Assembly (NCBI GenBank): GCA_037389465.1
Contig: JAZARR010000059.1
Location: 1,222,501-1,286,500 of the forward strand
Origin: Baylisascaris procyonis
Lineage: Eukaryota; Nematoda; Chromadorea; Rhabditida; Ascarididae
DNA: 64,000 nucleotides
Direction: 5' to 3'
The position numbers and the translations under genes are program-made. Below the pieces are notes generated by a model. The model did no database searches and was not told where the DNA came from. It saw only the letters and a list, made by a program, of their open reading frames with translations. Position 1 is the stretch's first letter, and each line of letters opens with the position of its first letter. Positions 34,845 through 61,850 of this stretch are shown in pieces.

Positions 34845-36984
34845 GGGGAGGAGGGTGCCGATGATGATGGCTTCTACATGCACATATTGCTGTAAGACGT
34901 GTCCCACTAGTGAGTTGTCTTGATCAATAAATTCACATTCCATTTTCCAACACTAGGTGCGCAGAGGTACTACTCAAAAAGGGCGATTCCCCATGTATCC
35001 TGTTCAGGTTAGATGCGTTGCTGACCTTGTGATGCAAATTGCACCTGCACATAAATGCCATGTGCTAGGAAGCCGCTTATGGGCACCACGCAAAATAATC
35101 CGAAAATTGTTTCCGCGTCGTTCATTCTAGTCATTTTTTGAAACCAATGATAACACAATCTTCATGCTTGCGTATTTCTGCGAGAAACAATGGAAACCGT
35201 TCTCCATTATAGCGACTCTTTCGAAGACATGAGGAAATCGTCAAACCTTTAAGTATGAATCAAAGCTTATTTTGATTACATATCGTTGTTTGTGTTAAAA
35301 TCCATTCGCAGGTTGCATTTGATGTTACCTCTGTTCGTTCACTGGAACTGCGTTTGTTATCGTTTGTTAAACTTTGCAAATAGGCGTTTATGAACACTAC
35401 ACTTCCCATGTAGTGATGTCGACAAATCTGCCAAAGTCGCTTGTTGGATGAGTGTGCTAAAATCACCTTGGGAAGTCCTATGAGGCAGTCGATTGAGTAA
35501 GGCTTTCGAGTCTCAGATTTCTCCTCTGTTTTTCAAAGAAGAGAAAGTCACAAAATGACTTTTCAGAGAGCGGCGATATCACATTGCCACGGTGTACTTG
35601 TATAAGCTGAGTAATTCAGATATCGAAACGTGACTTTGTATGTGCATGCTATGAAATTCACTATCTTATGATCACTGTCCATTCAGCGGTGAATAAATAT
35701 TTTCTAGTCGTTGAACAAGTTTATTTTATGGCGACATGTAAAGGTAATAAAATAAGCATAAATTTCTTGACTAATTATAGACGAAAGTCGCTGTTTGTTT
35801 TCTTTGGAAATTTTTTTTTTTTTTTTGCTATCTGTGCAATTTTACATCGTCTAGTTCTACCGCTGAGCGCTTTTGATCTACTTTTTCAAGGAATTCATTC
35901 CTAGTTTATAAGTCTTGACGCCTTACCACCTTATAGCTATATTCAGCATCGTTTCGACAATGCACTATCGATTTGCAGGAAAAAAAAAAGCATCTCGCGG
36001 CGTCCTTTCATATTGTAGTGCCATAAATTTCATTCCTGGCGCAAATTCAAAGTTTTCACACAATGGGTCGCCTATAACGAAAAACCTTGCATATAGCCCA
36101 CATTATATCCCGCTTAGAGGGATACAGAAGCAATACACTGCCAAGTATAGCCCATTGCGAACGACATTTTTCACTGTTTTTGTGCCACGAAATTCGCATC
36201 CCGATATTTTCATATTGCCAACATTTCCACCTATGACAATCGCAATTGGGTGAGGCCAGTGCGATGTGGCAGAATTTGTACCGTACGCCACTCTCGTCGG
36301 ATTTGCACGGAGGATATTGCCCTGATTCCTCATGGTGCATATTGCACACATACGAGCATTCGATGTGCCAGGAGTGAAATGCCAAAATCGCACGAGGCAC
36401 CGTTATTCGCCTTCCTGTTAATTCCACTTAAACATATCTATTTGCATAGAACATGATAATTAAGCTGTTGTTATTTGAAGCAAAAATTTGGGGAATTTTA
36501 ATAGTTGCGACGTAAAAAGTTGTCGAATTTTACGTTGCTATAGACACTGTGTGCTCAATCTTCCCTTACAACTCATTTGATAGATTCGTATAAAATCAAT
36601 CATTCTCGGCCGAAGCAATCGTAACGCATCGAATTCCTCTTCGTATCTCTCTATGAACTCGTTTATTACGGTAGACCTTTGGAAAGTTTGTTAATCGATT
36701 AATGAATTGTTGTTGCGCCATCATCAATGGTCACCATACCACTTCCTTAAAATTCAAGTGGCGAGTATTAGCAGCAGCGGCTATGAGTCTTCACATTTCT
36801 TCATTCTTTTCTCTTCGCCTTCATCCCCCCACCCCTCTCTCTACTCTTCAACTCGCCGACCTTCTTTTACCTCGACATTGGCTCGAGTCCCATTTATTGC
36901 AGTTTACTTTAAATGCTTGAAGGGGACTAGTTTTGCTATTTTACATGGTGCTTGTGGATATGGTAAGATGCCCATGGTGTTCTT

Positions 36985-37044
36985 ATATCGCTTCTTTTTA
37001 ATCAGGTGTATCGCTTAATCAGGTATATCGCTTCTTTTTAATCA
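36985..37044. repeat. Short tandem duplication with splice-acceptor-like units
   Basis: The unit tatatcgcttctttttaatca occurs twice, separated by an 18-base partial copy (ggtgtatcgcttaatcag). Each copy carries a pyrimidine tract ending in aatcag or aatca. It lies about 270 bases before the first UNC-33 exon. No open exon follows. Confidence 0.75.
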
Positions 37045-37312
37045 TACTTTCTTTTAGCTGTTTTCTCGACTTGCTTAAGTTGTTTGCGATTTTCGTTTCA
37101 GCTCATGCTCAGATATGCAGCATCATTTGAAGCAATTTCAGGAGAGAACTGCACGCAGTCTTCGAGCGTGAGAAGGACATTCAAGAGTGAGAACTTGGTG
37201 GCTGAGTGAGGAAAAGATTTGTTGAACAACGACATCCGAAGCAGTCCCAGGCGAGCGCTTCAAAGCGCTTGCGACGAAACGTCAAAATTTTCCCGTTCCT
37301 TGCCCCATTTAG

Positions 37313-51215
<13,903 letters not shown>

Positions 51216-54094
51216 AGTGCGGCAGTTATGAAACACATGGCGTACGGTGCCAATTATTTGAGCTCCTCTGTCTGCGACTTCATTGCACTCTTCGATCTTC
51301 TGCTGTATGAGAGAAGCGAAGCATCTTGCAAAGCATGGCTCCATATCTTAAAGTGTTCGATATTCCAAAGTGGCCATAGAAATCGATAACTTTGAAGTAC
51401 TGAAAGTAGATTGTAAAAGTATTGATTTCCATTTTCCCATACGGTTGTGCACTGTCAAATGATGGCTTCAAAGTGCTCATCACGTAATTCAAAAAATTGA
51501 ACTTGAACGCGATTATGCTATGACGTTTGATGATCGGACAAATGAACATGTGAGCTATCTTCTTCAATTACGTGGTGCAGAATGCTTTATGCTAACCTAA
51601 CCGACGCACTCATGCGGTCGTCATTTCCGTTATCCGCACATGTCCGCCATTTGTAAAGTTTGGAAAATCTGAATGGGCATTTTGTTTCGTATTTGAAATG
51701 TGCGCCGATTTAAAGCGCTGAAGTTTTGCGTATTTTTTAAATTGGGGCAGAAATGTTTAACTGCTTCATGCAGCGCTCTCGTACATTGGAGAGTGTAAGC
51801 ATTTTTCTTATAAACAGAAAACAAGTTTTGTGGATTGTCGCTGATTCCAGGCATTGGATGTTTGTGATTTGCATATTTTCATGTGCAGAGCGCATTATGG
51901 CAACGACGTGTCTGTGTGCATGCATGTGTGCGCGCATATATGTGTGTCTGTATGTCTGTCTCTTCGGCAGTTCCAACTCGCAAGCCGCTCAAGCCAATAT
52001 TACAAGGTTTAGTAGGAGTAATTTGCTCTACTGGTTAGCGTTTTACACCATAGTTCATATTTTACCTTTTAACCTGGAAAGTAGTTTAAAAATTAGAAGG
52101 CGGCAAAAATTTATATACGTTTTGCAGTTGCCGATTTATAGATGAAACGTCTTTAGATTTGAAAGGGTTGTGTTTTACTTTACCTTGCTAATTTATGAAG
52201 CTGGTTAGTGAGATGAGTTGAATGCAGATGCGCATATCGTGCATTTGTTGTTGTGAAACTACGGCCGCAGTTTGTTAGAGTCGTCGTTTTGCCACCTAAC
52301 GAACGCTTCATTCATCGTTTGATTGTCTGCTGTTATCAAACTTCTGCCGTTTGTTTCAATTACAGTCACTGTTTTGTGTTCGTTTCTTTTCATTTCCTCT
52401 GCATTCCCTTATAAATGAGCAGTCGCTTTGCTTTATTGCTTCATAATAAAAGGATCCATTCGAATTCTTTGCCTCTCAGCATTGCAGTGGATTGTACAAC
52501 ATAGCAGATGTGATTGCCTCTTGCTATATCTCTCAAGTGCGGCTATATGAAAAAACTCACCGTAAAGTGGTAGACTAGTAGGAAGCATCCAGGTGCTGAA
52601 TGATCGGCTGCTTACATCTGCAAAAAAGGAATGAGAGTTATGTTAAATGTGAGATGTGGATTACTGTTCTTTTACGCGCAATTTGTAATTTATTCTTATT
52701 GCTATGGTGTGTTCCTGAATTGAACGGCAGGTAACGACCTAATTTCAGTAGCGGAAGCTTTCTTCGCATTGTTGGAGGCATTGCAAGTGGGGCGTTAACT
52801 AAATTCCAGCACAGTCCGTATCATTCAGTAGTAATACTTAGCGATCCATAAAAATGCGATACGCGTTCGCAGTTTCGCAGTTGGAATGATCGTTGACGGT
52901 GGTTGCGTTGTTAAAAAAAGACCTTATCGAGGATGGGTTCACAGGTGGCAAAATGATTCCTGCATTTCTACTTCATTGCTAATTGGAAACCTTACGCACA
53001 AGATCGTTTCCTCATCGTGTTGCAGTGCTGTGGAAGACTCCAGGTTATTGATGAACAGTTCAAAGGTGAGTGGTTATCGGCTATCGCATGATAAATGGTA
53101 AGCCGATGTCGAGGCTTACATATGAAATATTCCTTTAAATGATTGAGGATTAAATGTCCCTAAAACATGGAGGAATTTAGTGCGGTGTTACTTGGGGGCA
53201 GAGATTAAGCAGTTTCATTCGAAGATTGAACCCACTTTCGTGTCCATTTACAGTGCTTGCACTTTGTAGCTAGAGAAGCTTCCTCAGAAGAGCTGTACAC
53301 TTTGATTTGCGGATATTCTTACTTCTGCTCTGAGATGCAAACAAACAAAAACTTGTAACGGCGACGTACATTGGGCCACCGTGGCCAGCGTTCATAAGGA
53401 AAGAGCGTGCTGCTTGTGCACTCAGTAGGCAAATTGGATCCTTATCGCTGGCAAGTTGTAAATATCCTTATCGCTGGCAAATTGCAGATAAGTGCGCTTA
53501 TCGCCGTGGATTTAGATACATGCGGAGAGCCAAATATTCACCTTGTCCTTCATCCTGATGAATATGGAGGTTTTCGAGTTCCGATAATCCTTAGGGGCAT
53601 TATTTGTGCGGTTGGCAGCTGAATCCCCATGCCTGAAATGGATTATTGACGCCAGCAGTCTATTCGTGATGCCAGAGGGCACCGTCCTGCAGACTCATCT
53701 GCAAATTCCGTCCTTGCATCGTGTGTTGCTTGACGATGTTTCTAAGTGGGATCCCGAGCAGGACTTGCTGGAGGCGCCACAACGGTAAATGCCCTTACAT
53801 GTTTTTGTCCATTTCGCTCTGTCTTGCATTCATTTGAGATTATGCAATTGGAAACCTTTTTCCAGCCTTGTTGGACATAAATCTTCCATTGCTTTCACCG
53901 GAATCTGCAGTTCTTTTTTTGCGACGGTCTGTTTTATCGGACTCTGCAGTTTAAGTATGTGCCGTTTCGAATCTGCTGCATTCTTTGTCTTGTATTTAAA
54001 TAACACAGATAACTGAAACTTCAACCGCTCCATTTACTAAATTCAAAGAGTTCCAACAGAACGAAACTATAAATGGCTTTGCGGCATGGGAAGA
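51216..54094. other. Region downstream of unc-33, no firm gene
   Basis: The UNC-33 3' UTR is at the start, then AT-rich DNA. A small spliced-looking segment (tgttgcag/TGCTGTGG...TTCAAAG/gtgagt, about 53026-53065) and overlapping open frames at 53407-53788 are protein-like but unrecognised. Confidence 0.45.
53407..53788 (+). pseudogene. Two overlapping protein-like open frames, possible frameshifted relic
   Basis: Frame one (53407-53622) reads ALIAVDLDTCGEPNIHLVLH then PDEYGGFRVPIILRG. Frame two (53588-53788) reads LAAESPCLKWIIDASSLFVM then PEGTVLQTHLQIPSLHRVLL. They overlap and would join by a single frameshift. I do not recognise the protein; an old transposable element is possible. A local tandem copy of tccttatcgctggcaa lies at 53448-53485. 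Confidence 0.25.
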
Positions 54095-54300
54095 CAGCCA
54101 CAAGCGCACGCACGCGAGAGAGACAGAGAAGGACGAGGTGCGTACTTAACGAGCGACGCGATCCTGGTGACCAAGTAATAAAATTGTCGCAATAAATCTG
54201 AAAATGTATCGTAAGAGAGCAAGACATGGAAAACGAGTTTAAGCACATTTTGAAGAGTATTGAAAGCTCTATCAGAATCATTCATAACGTGAGACAAAAA
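54095..54300 (-). repeat. Inverted repeat, left copy (diverged)
   Basis: The reverse complement of this segment matches 55132-55335 at roughly 75-80 percent by eye over about 200 bases. On the minus strand it reads MNDSDRAFNTLQNVLK. The two copies face each other about 830 bases apart, as the ends of a mobile element or a diverged palindromic duplication would. Confidence 0.8.
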
Positions 54301-55131
54301 CACAACTGTTCTGTAACATCAATTTCTTGTATGACATGCAATTGATATAAATTGCAGGGTCACCGATATATCTGGGCCTGGAAGTATATAGTGGAACAAG
54401 ATTTGGGAACGTTGACTGGGCACATTTGAAGGAATTAAACGTTCTGTCAGATTCACCCACAGCCTGAAATTTGCTTGCTCTGGTTAAGTTACGATTACTC
54501 CAGTTAAGCTTCTACGGCGGGAATTGGGCACTGTATTGAGAGGTACAAGACTCCCTGTTGCATCGAAGTATTCGCGCATATGACGGATTTAGGTTTATTT
54601 AGTATCTTTTGGACAAGATCATTATTATATCTGAGAATTCAAATGTTTGCTTCACCTCTCAGGCAGAGACCGATGATCTTGCTGTGAAACGACACCTGAT
54701 GCCACTTCGAAATAGTATTGAGTTTTCAGTAGTTCGACGAGCGCTTTCTTTCCTACATCGCCCACGTATTCCAACAATGTCAACACATGTCAATCTCTCT
54801 CTCATGTATTTTGTGCGTTCCCTGTGCTTCATACTTCTCCAGTGAATTGAAACCATTTCTATATACAGCGGTGTATTCCACATAGTAGTTTTTTGTCGTG
54901 AAAGCATATAATTAAACCGCGTTGCACCTTCTGCCCAAACTGCATTGTGTTGTGTCGAGTTCCGACAACAAGTATCGCTGCTGAATTTTGAGGATGCCTT
55001 TTTATGTGCTTCTCCAAAATCTCAAAAACGCACTTCCCTATCTCATATGTGTATTTTTGATCTGTTACGGCCTGCAAAGAACTCGCATCGCACATCGAAG
55101 AGGTCAGGCCATTATTTTTAATCTCGCTTTG

Positions 55132-55335
55132 TTTTTATTTCAGGTTATGAATGATTCTGATAGAGTTTTTAATGCTCTTCAAAATGTCTTTAAATCGTTT
55201 CTCAAATATTGCTTCCTCACGATATATTTTCAGATTTGTTGCGACAATTTTATCACTTAGTGACCAGGACCACGTCTCTCGCTGAGGGTGCGCGCTCTCT
55301 TTTCGTTTCTCTTTTTTGGTTGCGCTTATGGCTGA
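55132..55335 (+). repeat. Inverted repeat, right copy (diverged)
   Basis: The partner of 54095-54300 in opposite orientation. It reads MNDSDRVFNALQNVFK on the plus strand. Differences between the copies include conservative codon changes, which could mean it was once coding. Confidence 0.8.
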
Positions 55336-58011
55336 GTGCGTAGACCCCTTCGTGGTGTCGCCATATCCTACCTCTCCATGATGTCGTCATCATATCAAAT
55401 GTGGTGTCATATATCAGCGTCGACCCCTTCGTGACTACCAACTGGCTGCCACAATTACCGTTGCCCCTCCGACGACCTGGTGATAGCGGGAACGGTTCGC
55501 ATTCCTTTGCGGCCAGTTGCCAGCAATTACGAAAATTCGCTGGCCATTGTGATGATGTTTCCAGTGGAGACTCGCCGCCAAGTCCTGTTTTCCAGGTCCC
55601 CCATACGCCAACATTTCATTAGCAAGGTAGGCTTGGTCGATTATCTCTTCGCGACGCGCGGGTTGCAGTGGTTTTGCCACTAAACGGGTATCGGCGAAAC
55701 AAGGAGCTCACGTCCATTTTTTCACTCTCTGTTGCTTAGAAGCGCCGAAGGAGCGATGCTATCTTCTGCTCCTTGTCTGTTGTTATTCCAAAGCCGCGAA
55801 GGCAAGAATTTATTACAGAGCTCCGAAAGGGCAAGCTTGGCATCCAGATCTTGGTCTGAGGCCATTCCGAAACGTTTAAGCTCAAGATTGCAACAGAGCT
55901 TCGCCTCGCCTGTCGTCCTCCGCCACCTCAACTGTCAGGCGTCTTATCATGGTCCCTGATGGTCAAACTGGAGGCAATAAAGGGTATAGGATATGGATAT
56001 GGTGTGATCGCTGCGTATTCGAACAGTGCAATAGCGAAACAAATGCCAACAGTAACTTTGTAACATAATTTTGGAACATATGTTTGTAATTAGATGGGAA
56101 AATTGTGGAATTAAGTCGTTTCACTGAGTGCACCAAATTAAATGATGGAAGTTGGACATAACTGATCGATCGAACATGATCATCGGTGATTTCGCAATTG
56201 AATTTTTTACTGCAATAAATTCATGATTCCAAATTGTAGCCTTCCGCTTTGCTCACTCTGCATCACCATTTAGACAGCTAGGAGCATCATTTGACTGTCT
56301 TTATCAGCAGAATCTGTTGTTCAAATTTCTTGAACTCGATTGTTATACGGCGGAAGGTCAGATTCTGCACGTCTACGGTTTCTTTTTGAGATCGAATGTG
56401 AACGAATAAGCGAGTGCCAACAAAGTGACCCTATAAAGTTATGAGATGAACTTGGTGTTCATGCGTCTCTTCTGTTTAAATTAGTAACATTTTGCTTGAA
56501 AACGCACCTTTACTAAACAATCATATGAATTATGGCTTGCTCACTTATGTTAAACGTCAGTTTAGTTACAATGGTCACAAGCCTATGAATAGTCCAAAAT
56601 CGTCATAAATGCAAAACGGTCTGGTGCCTAGAATGAGAGCGCTTTAACAGCAACAGCTTTGCGAGGTCTCATACGCATATCATATGTAATTGCAGCATGT
56701 CACGATCAGTGCACTGATGTACTTAGTTTTGCCTATCACAAACAATTGTTTATATCACTGTAAATCGCCAACTCACTTTTTCAATCACTGATTAGCAAAA
56801 TGTTCGTCGTTGAGGAATAGTCAGCGATTGGTCCCTTCGAGGTGTTTAGTAACGAATCACGCGCACAGAGTTCCTATCGTGCTAGATGTGCAGCTGATAT
56901 ATGCATTTTCTTGTATTTGTTGCTGTTTAGAATGACAAGTGCGCCGTCGCTAACATCAGTAAGTATTGCTGATGCCTCGTGCACTTGTTTTGCGCCGTCT
57001 GGCTTTCTTTACTTTTGATTCCATTTAATTGCATCTGACATCGGCTGATGTGACATTCTGCAATTCGCTGTCGTTTATGGCTGTTCTCGAGAAACGCAAT
57101 TTTTGTTTGCCGGATACGCACTCTCTCCCATGAGTTTCTTCTCATCCTTTTTTGAAGAAAGCACTGAGCAGCAACCACCTATAGCTCATTTCGCAAATAA
57201 ATTTTGAATCCCTAAAATTTCTTGAATAGGAAGGAACTGAAGAAAATGACCGATGCTTTACATAAACCATGCTTATTTATCTCTGATAGCAAATTGCACC
57301 ACTTCTAGATTTGTGTGCATTTTTTTTCACAAATGTGTATCTTCACATTTTCATCGACACGCCTTATCTCCTTACTTTCATTGTGAGTTAAGAAAGAAGC
57401 TGCTCACTCATTCAAACACTTACTGGCGGATATGTATGCGTCTCGACGTTTTGAATAGGAGATTTCATGGCCACTGTTTTCCCGGTTTAGAGTTGTTGAA
57501 TTGGTGATACGAATGCACGATATGTAAAAGCAGATACATTTTATGAGCCTTCTTTTATAAAAATAATGAGTGCGCTCATGATTTGAGCGCATGCTGGCGT
57601 ACCCCCCTCCAATATTCAGCAAATTTTATTGTATTCAGCTTTTATCCTGCCTTTAGAGGTTCAAGTGCTGAAAGTTTCGTTATCAAAAATTTTCACTGAA
57701 TCTTCCTTTCAAATCCCAGGTTTTTGTCTTCTTCAGCCAAGAAATTCCACTCTCTTTTCTGGATTAAAAGTCACCATTAAACCATCTCGAAGAATCCTAA
57801 GTTCGTATGCTCCATCAGCATTGTCTGCAGGTCGAAAGATATTGTTTATTTGTGATGTGCATGAACGAATGCTCTATGTTTTCCAGCAACCAATACAGTG
57901 CATATTCAGCGTAATGTGGTAGTAGCTCCGGTAAAGTTATCTCCTATGAGAAGGAAAGTGGCGTTATAGATGTCAGACTTTTCATCCCATTAGCAATAAG
58001 GAGTAGAGTAG
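55336..58011. other. Intergenic, GC-richer then AT-rich; no gene supported
   Basis: The first 650 bases (55340-55990) are GC-richer and carry overlapping open frames on both strands (for example 55401-55683 and 55732-55959) with no recognisable domain. They may belong to the repeat bounded on the left at 54095. The rest is AT-rich with short random frames. Confidence 0.4.
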
Positions 58012-58350
58012 CATCTTGACATCAGAGGTTCATATTCGAGATCAAAGAATCATGAAAGCAAGTTTTTCATTGTCTGCGAAGGGCAAAGCACTGCGAACGA
58101 AATTCACTCTAATGTTGATATTGTTAGGCTATCATGGAGAATGTCTACCTCCGAGCAGTGCACTAATCGCACACAGAATTATTGCATGTCTAAGGATCTG
58201 TGCAGAATTTTTGAAATTTTCAAAGTCACAATTTTTTGCAACTGGGGAAAGTGCAACAAAAAGTTGGAATTATCAATGTGGAATTGTTGCAGAGATGTGT
58301 TAAGTTGCAATTTTTTGCAGCCTAACACCTTCGCACTCACATTACGCTGA
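58012..58350 (+). CDS. Small cysteine-rich open frame, unproven
   Basis: An open frame of 112 codons ends at TGA 58348. Nine cysteines are concentrated in the last 70 residues: EQCTNRTQNYCMSKDLC, FCNWGKC, NCCRDVLSC. There is an internal ATG at 58141, but no signal peptide and no clear splice sites. The pattern suggests a small disulphide-rich secreted domain whose first exon would be elsewhere. TGC-rich AT background could also produce it by chance, so confidence is low. Confidence 0.22.
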   Translation, partial: HLDIRGSYSRSKNHESKFFIVCEGQSTANEIHSNVDIVRLSWRMSTSEQCTNRTQNYCMSKDLCRIFEIFKVTIFCNWGKCNKKLELSMWNCCRDVLSCNFLQPNTFALTLR

Positions 58351-61300
58351 AGGCATTACCACTTCCTCTCCTGGAAAATTTCATCCGTCACACTTCAACG
58401 TTGATTTTTGCAGGCGGTTTATCCTCCTCTACGTTTTCCTGAGCGCAGAGTGCTTTGCTAGATGATGTGTCATCATAATACGCTGTTGCAGGAACTCACT
58501 AATGCCCAGATTCCGGTGAAATGGCACTTGTGTGCGCTTGTGCACGTGAGGTGCGCGCCACCGAATGGGGATTAAGGAAGTGGAGTTGATGGAATCAGGA
58601 GAACCAAGTTGTTGACTAGGGGCAGTTTGGTGCTTGAAGGTGCTCAGCTGATAAGTTCAACCGGCTGACCAGTTCTGATAAGTTAAGTTATACTAGCTGA
58701 CCAGTTCTTGAGCAAAATTCTGAAACATGAAGTTGAATATGTGAAATTAAGTTAACTCTGTGAACTGTTTTCACGCGAATTTTTTAAAATCTTTGTATGG
58801 AGCGATTCCTTTCTAGAATTTATTTCAGTTCATCACACGTTTATAACATTATACTCCATAAAGTCCTATTGATTTTCAATTTCCTGAGGTTTATTGTGAA
58901 GAGACGAAAGCAATTCATTAGAAGAGAGGCAATTCCATCGGGAAATGGGAAATCATTTTTCAAAAATTTTCTCTATGTGCAGTACCAATGCAAACCGTCT
59001 TGTACGTTTGAAACTAAGTGCTTCATAAGTTCTATGATATGAGTAGTTTTTTTGAAGTATGGACAGTAGTTTCTATTGCATGAGAGAGCGGTCGGAGGAA
59101 GTTTGCTGAAAAAGAAAGCTTTTTACAATGTGGGAAATTCTGTTGAAGGTAATGTGGTGATTCGTTTTGCTTCTTCCGATATTTTGTTACGAGCAAGACG
59201 GGCATTCATTATCCATCGAACATCCTTCTGAATGACGGAACCTTATCCGCAAAGATGTTTTTTTTTTTCAGATTACGCATTTGTGGTGCATTTCTTTCAT
59301 ATATGAATGTGAAATGGGTGGTCTTCATTCCCAATAAGAGGCGAAGGTATGCCAAGATAGTGTGACGAAGGGGAAGAAGATATTCAGTCCTTGTGGGACT
59401 TCGCGTGGAAGGAGTTTGTCGAAGCGGTGATTCGAGAGGAAGTAGGAGAGAAAAAAGATCGTGGAGCTATCCTACTAGAGCAGTTTTGCTGGGAAGAGGA
59501 AACCGATGAAGAAATCATGAATTACTCCACATTGCAATATTATCAGGGAACCTTAACTCGGCACCGCATTGTGCCAGGAAATGTATTTCCGTTCGGTTCA
59601 TGCAATGGGCAAATTGACAGAAGTCGTGAGATGCGGTGAAAATAGTAGATGACACTGATGATTCTGAACGAAATTTCACCTGAACATTATAGGCAAATAT
59701 GAACAAGTTCCAATAATATGGCGTGGAAGTATTAGCATTTCGTTATAAACATTGACCATTCTTGAAATATATTTTATTTAAGCATGCAAGTCTGATTCAA
59801 CTTTTCCGATCATCCGGTGCGCTCCAGAAATAGCGCGATAACTTTGTCCATTATGACTTTGTCCATTAGTTTACCCGCACTGCCGAATGCGGGTAAACCC
59901 TTCTATAAATCTTCTCGAATGTCTTCTTCTTTCTAAGCTTGCGGAAGGGAAATAACTCCCTCTCAATAGGCCTTACCCTCTCGAAAAAAGTATTTTCATA
60001 CATGTTGATAAACTCCTCTCGTACAATTGCTTCGAAAATGATAAACTCTTTTCGCACAACAAAATAACTTTCAACAAACCCGTTTCATGAAATGTATCTC
60101 GGAAAATAATGTATTTGTATGCGTCTAGTGAGATAAGCACTGCTGCTTAAACTTAAAATTTACAGTAAAGTAATATGGATTTGCATGGAACTGAAAGTGC
60201 TGATTTGTAATTTTCGAATCACTGATTTCATCACTACATAAAAACAAATCAGTGACGGCACGCAGTGTTGTTAAAAGCTGTGAATATCGTTATTCTTTAT
60301 TTGCATATTTTCATACTTCTTCACATTTGCCAAATAATCCTTCCAGAGGCAGTCATCGATGTTTGAAACAAACAACAGTATCGCAAATTTTACGATGAGG
60401 TCATTGCGTGCTGAGTGAGCAATAGAAGCGTGCTGCAAGTGCGCAGGAGGTCGATCACTGAGGGCGATCGTCAGCCCGCAAGTGGACTCTTGAGTAATCC
60501 CGGGTGGTGGGCCATCTTGCTCACCCTCTCTAACTGCTCATTTGTTGTCGTGTGCATGCAAGTGGGCCGGTGAACGTTCTGTGCGCAGCTTATGTGTGAT
60601 TCCCCGCTGCACTCATGGTTTTTGTTTAATATGTGACGATCGTGGAATACGGAGATTGGGATCACTGGATAATTGTCGATCAAGGAGGGGGTGGAGGATG
60701 ATGAGACTGACGAACTGAGTTAGGCATAATCGTATGGCGCTAGCTAAACGACTTTCTAAAAAAGGATGGTTTTTTGCAGATGAAATGTCGATAATTTAAG
60801 AGGAGGGAAGTGTCTTACGCTAAGACATTGAACAAGTGCAGCCTTTCTTGTAATGCCGGCTCTTTAAACAGATTTGAGAGTTGTACTGGACCCCGTGAAT
60901 TCCCTTTTAAGTCTTACGAATGCTGAAAATTGTTATCTCATTTCGAAATTTTTTAGGGATGAATTTGCAGTATTTCTTCCAGCACCAGTTGAGTATTTGT
61001 TGTTGGCTTCATTCTGAAGAGAACACTTTTGGGTTTGAATTGATGGAAGGAAATTGGGAATGTCCGCTTTGAAATCTCCAGGAAATAAAAATTTTTGCAA
61101 AGCGGGAAGTAGATGTACAGGTTGGTGGTCTGTCATAATATATCAACAGTTCGATTTTTATAAGACTGATGCCGAAACTTTTGAGCATAATTAGTAGGAG
61201 TGGTTCCATCTTAGTGACGGATTAAATGATTAGGCGTCCACCACTTCAATCTTACAAGTACACTTTTGCCTTCTGTGGGCCGAAAAATTCTCCCTTGGTA

Positions 61301-61850
61301 CTGGTTGGACATTCGGTAAACACAGTGTTTAGTGGGGGACGGAACTGCGCACCAACGCAAACTGCTTTCATGGAACAGACGACGATTTGCATTTGATGGT
61401 GCGGTGTGCTTCAGTCTTTGTATCGTTAGAAGTATAAGCATTAGCGTTGTTCGGCTCGCAGGCATCAAAATTTCTTGTCGTTGTTGCCCAACTGGGGTCA
61501 TAGAACGGAAAAAATATAGCCTCCAGCATCAAGTCATTCTTTGTGCTAATTTGCCGTGTACTGTGATCCTCTTAAGTGGCGTAATATCTCCATCAGCTCT
61601 CCCCCCCCTCCCCCACGAGACCTACCTGCAAAACAGAAGTTAATCTAAACTTAACTAGGCGACATTTCTCAGCGTCCCACTTGCCGTAGGATCCTGAGAT
61701 GGGCGTGTAAATCGAATTCTTATGACTTTAGCGCTTTCATAACTTGTGTCATATATCTAGTAAGAAAAGGAATAGGTAAACCGTCCGGAGAGGAGGTATC
61801 TGACAATATAGAAAAATTGCTATTACGAAATTGTTGCAGAATCCTGTGTC
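58351..61850. other. Intergenic, no gene supported
   Basis: AT-rich. It has a hairpin at 59869-59898, a short tandem repeat (actttgtccatta twice, 59842-59867) and scattered open frames of 60-100 codons without domain evidence. A charged frame at 59391-59639 (WKEFVEAVIREEVGEKKD) is protein-like but isolated. Confidence 0.4.
59869..59898. repeat. 11-bp perfect hairpin, 8-nt loop
   Basis: gtttacccgca, the loop ctgccgaa, then tgcgggtaaac. It lies next to a small tandem repeat. No gene is attached to it. Confidence 0.8.

Larger units (their letters stand above)
32779..37312. other. Spacer upstream of the UNC-33 homologue
   Basis: About 4.5 kb, AT-rich. It contains the 85-bp fold-back at 34670-34844, a T-run near 35810-35827 and a small tandem repeat just upstream of the gene. 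ORFs at 36056-36456 occur on both strands and have no recognisable domain. The long-form promoter or upstream exons of the UNC-33 gene may lie here, but I cannot place them. Confidence 0.45.

Noticed and set aside
36056..36427. Minus-strand ORF of 123 codons with several cysteines, and plus-strand partner frames
   Set aside because: Open on both strands at once, with no domain, no splice-site support and no similarity I recognise.
37206..37312. N-terminal part of the exon A open frame (from GTG)
   Set aside because: No ATG. The best acceptor is at 37312; only a weak alternative at 37250 exists.
59391..59639. Charged ORF (WKEFVEAVIREEVGEKKD...)
   Set aside because: Protein-like but isolated, with no splice sites, start context or family match; not strong enough to call a gene.
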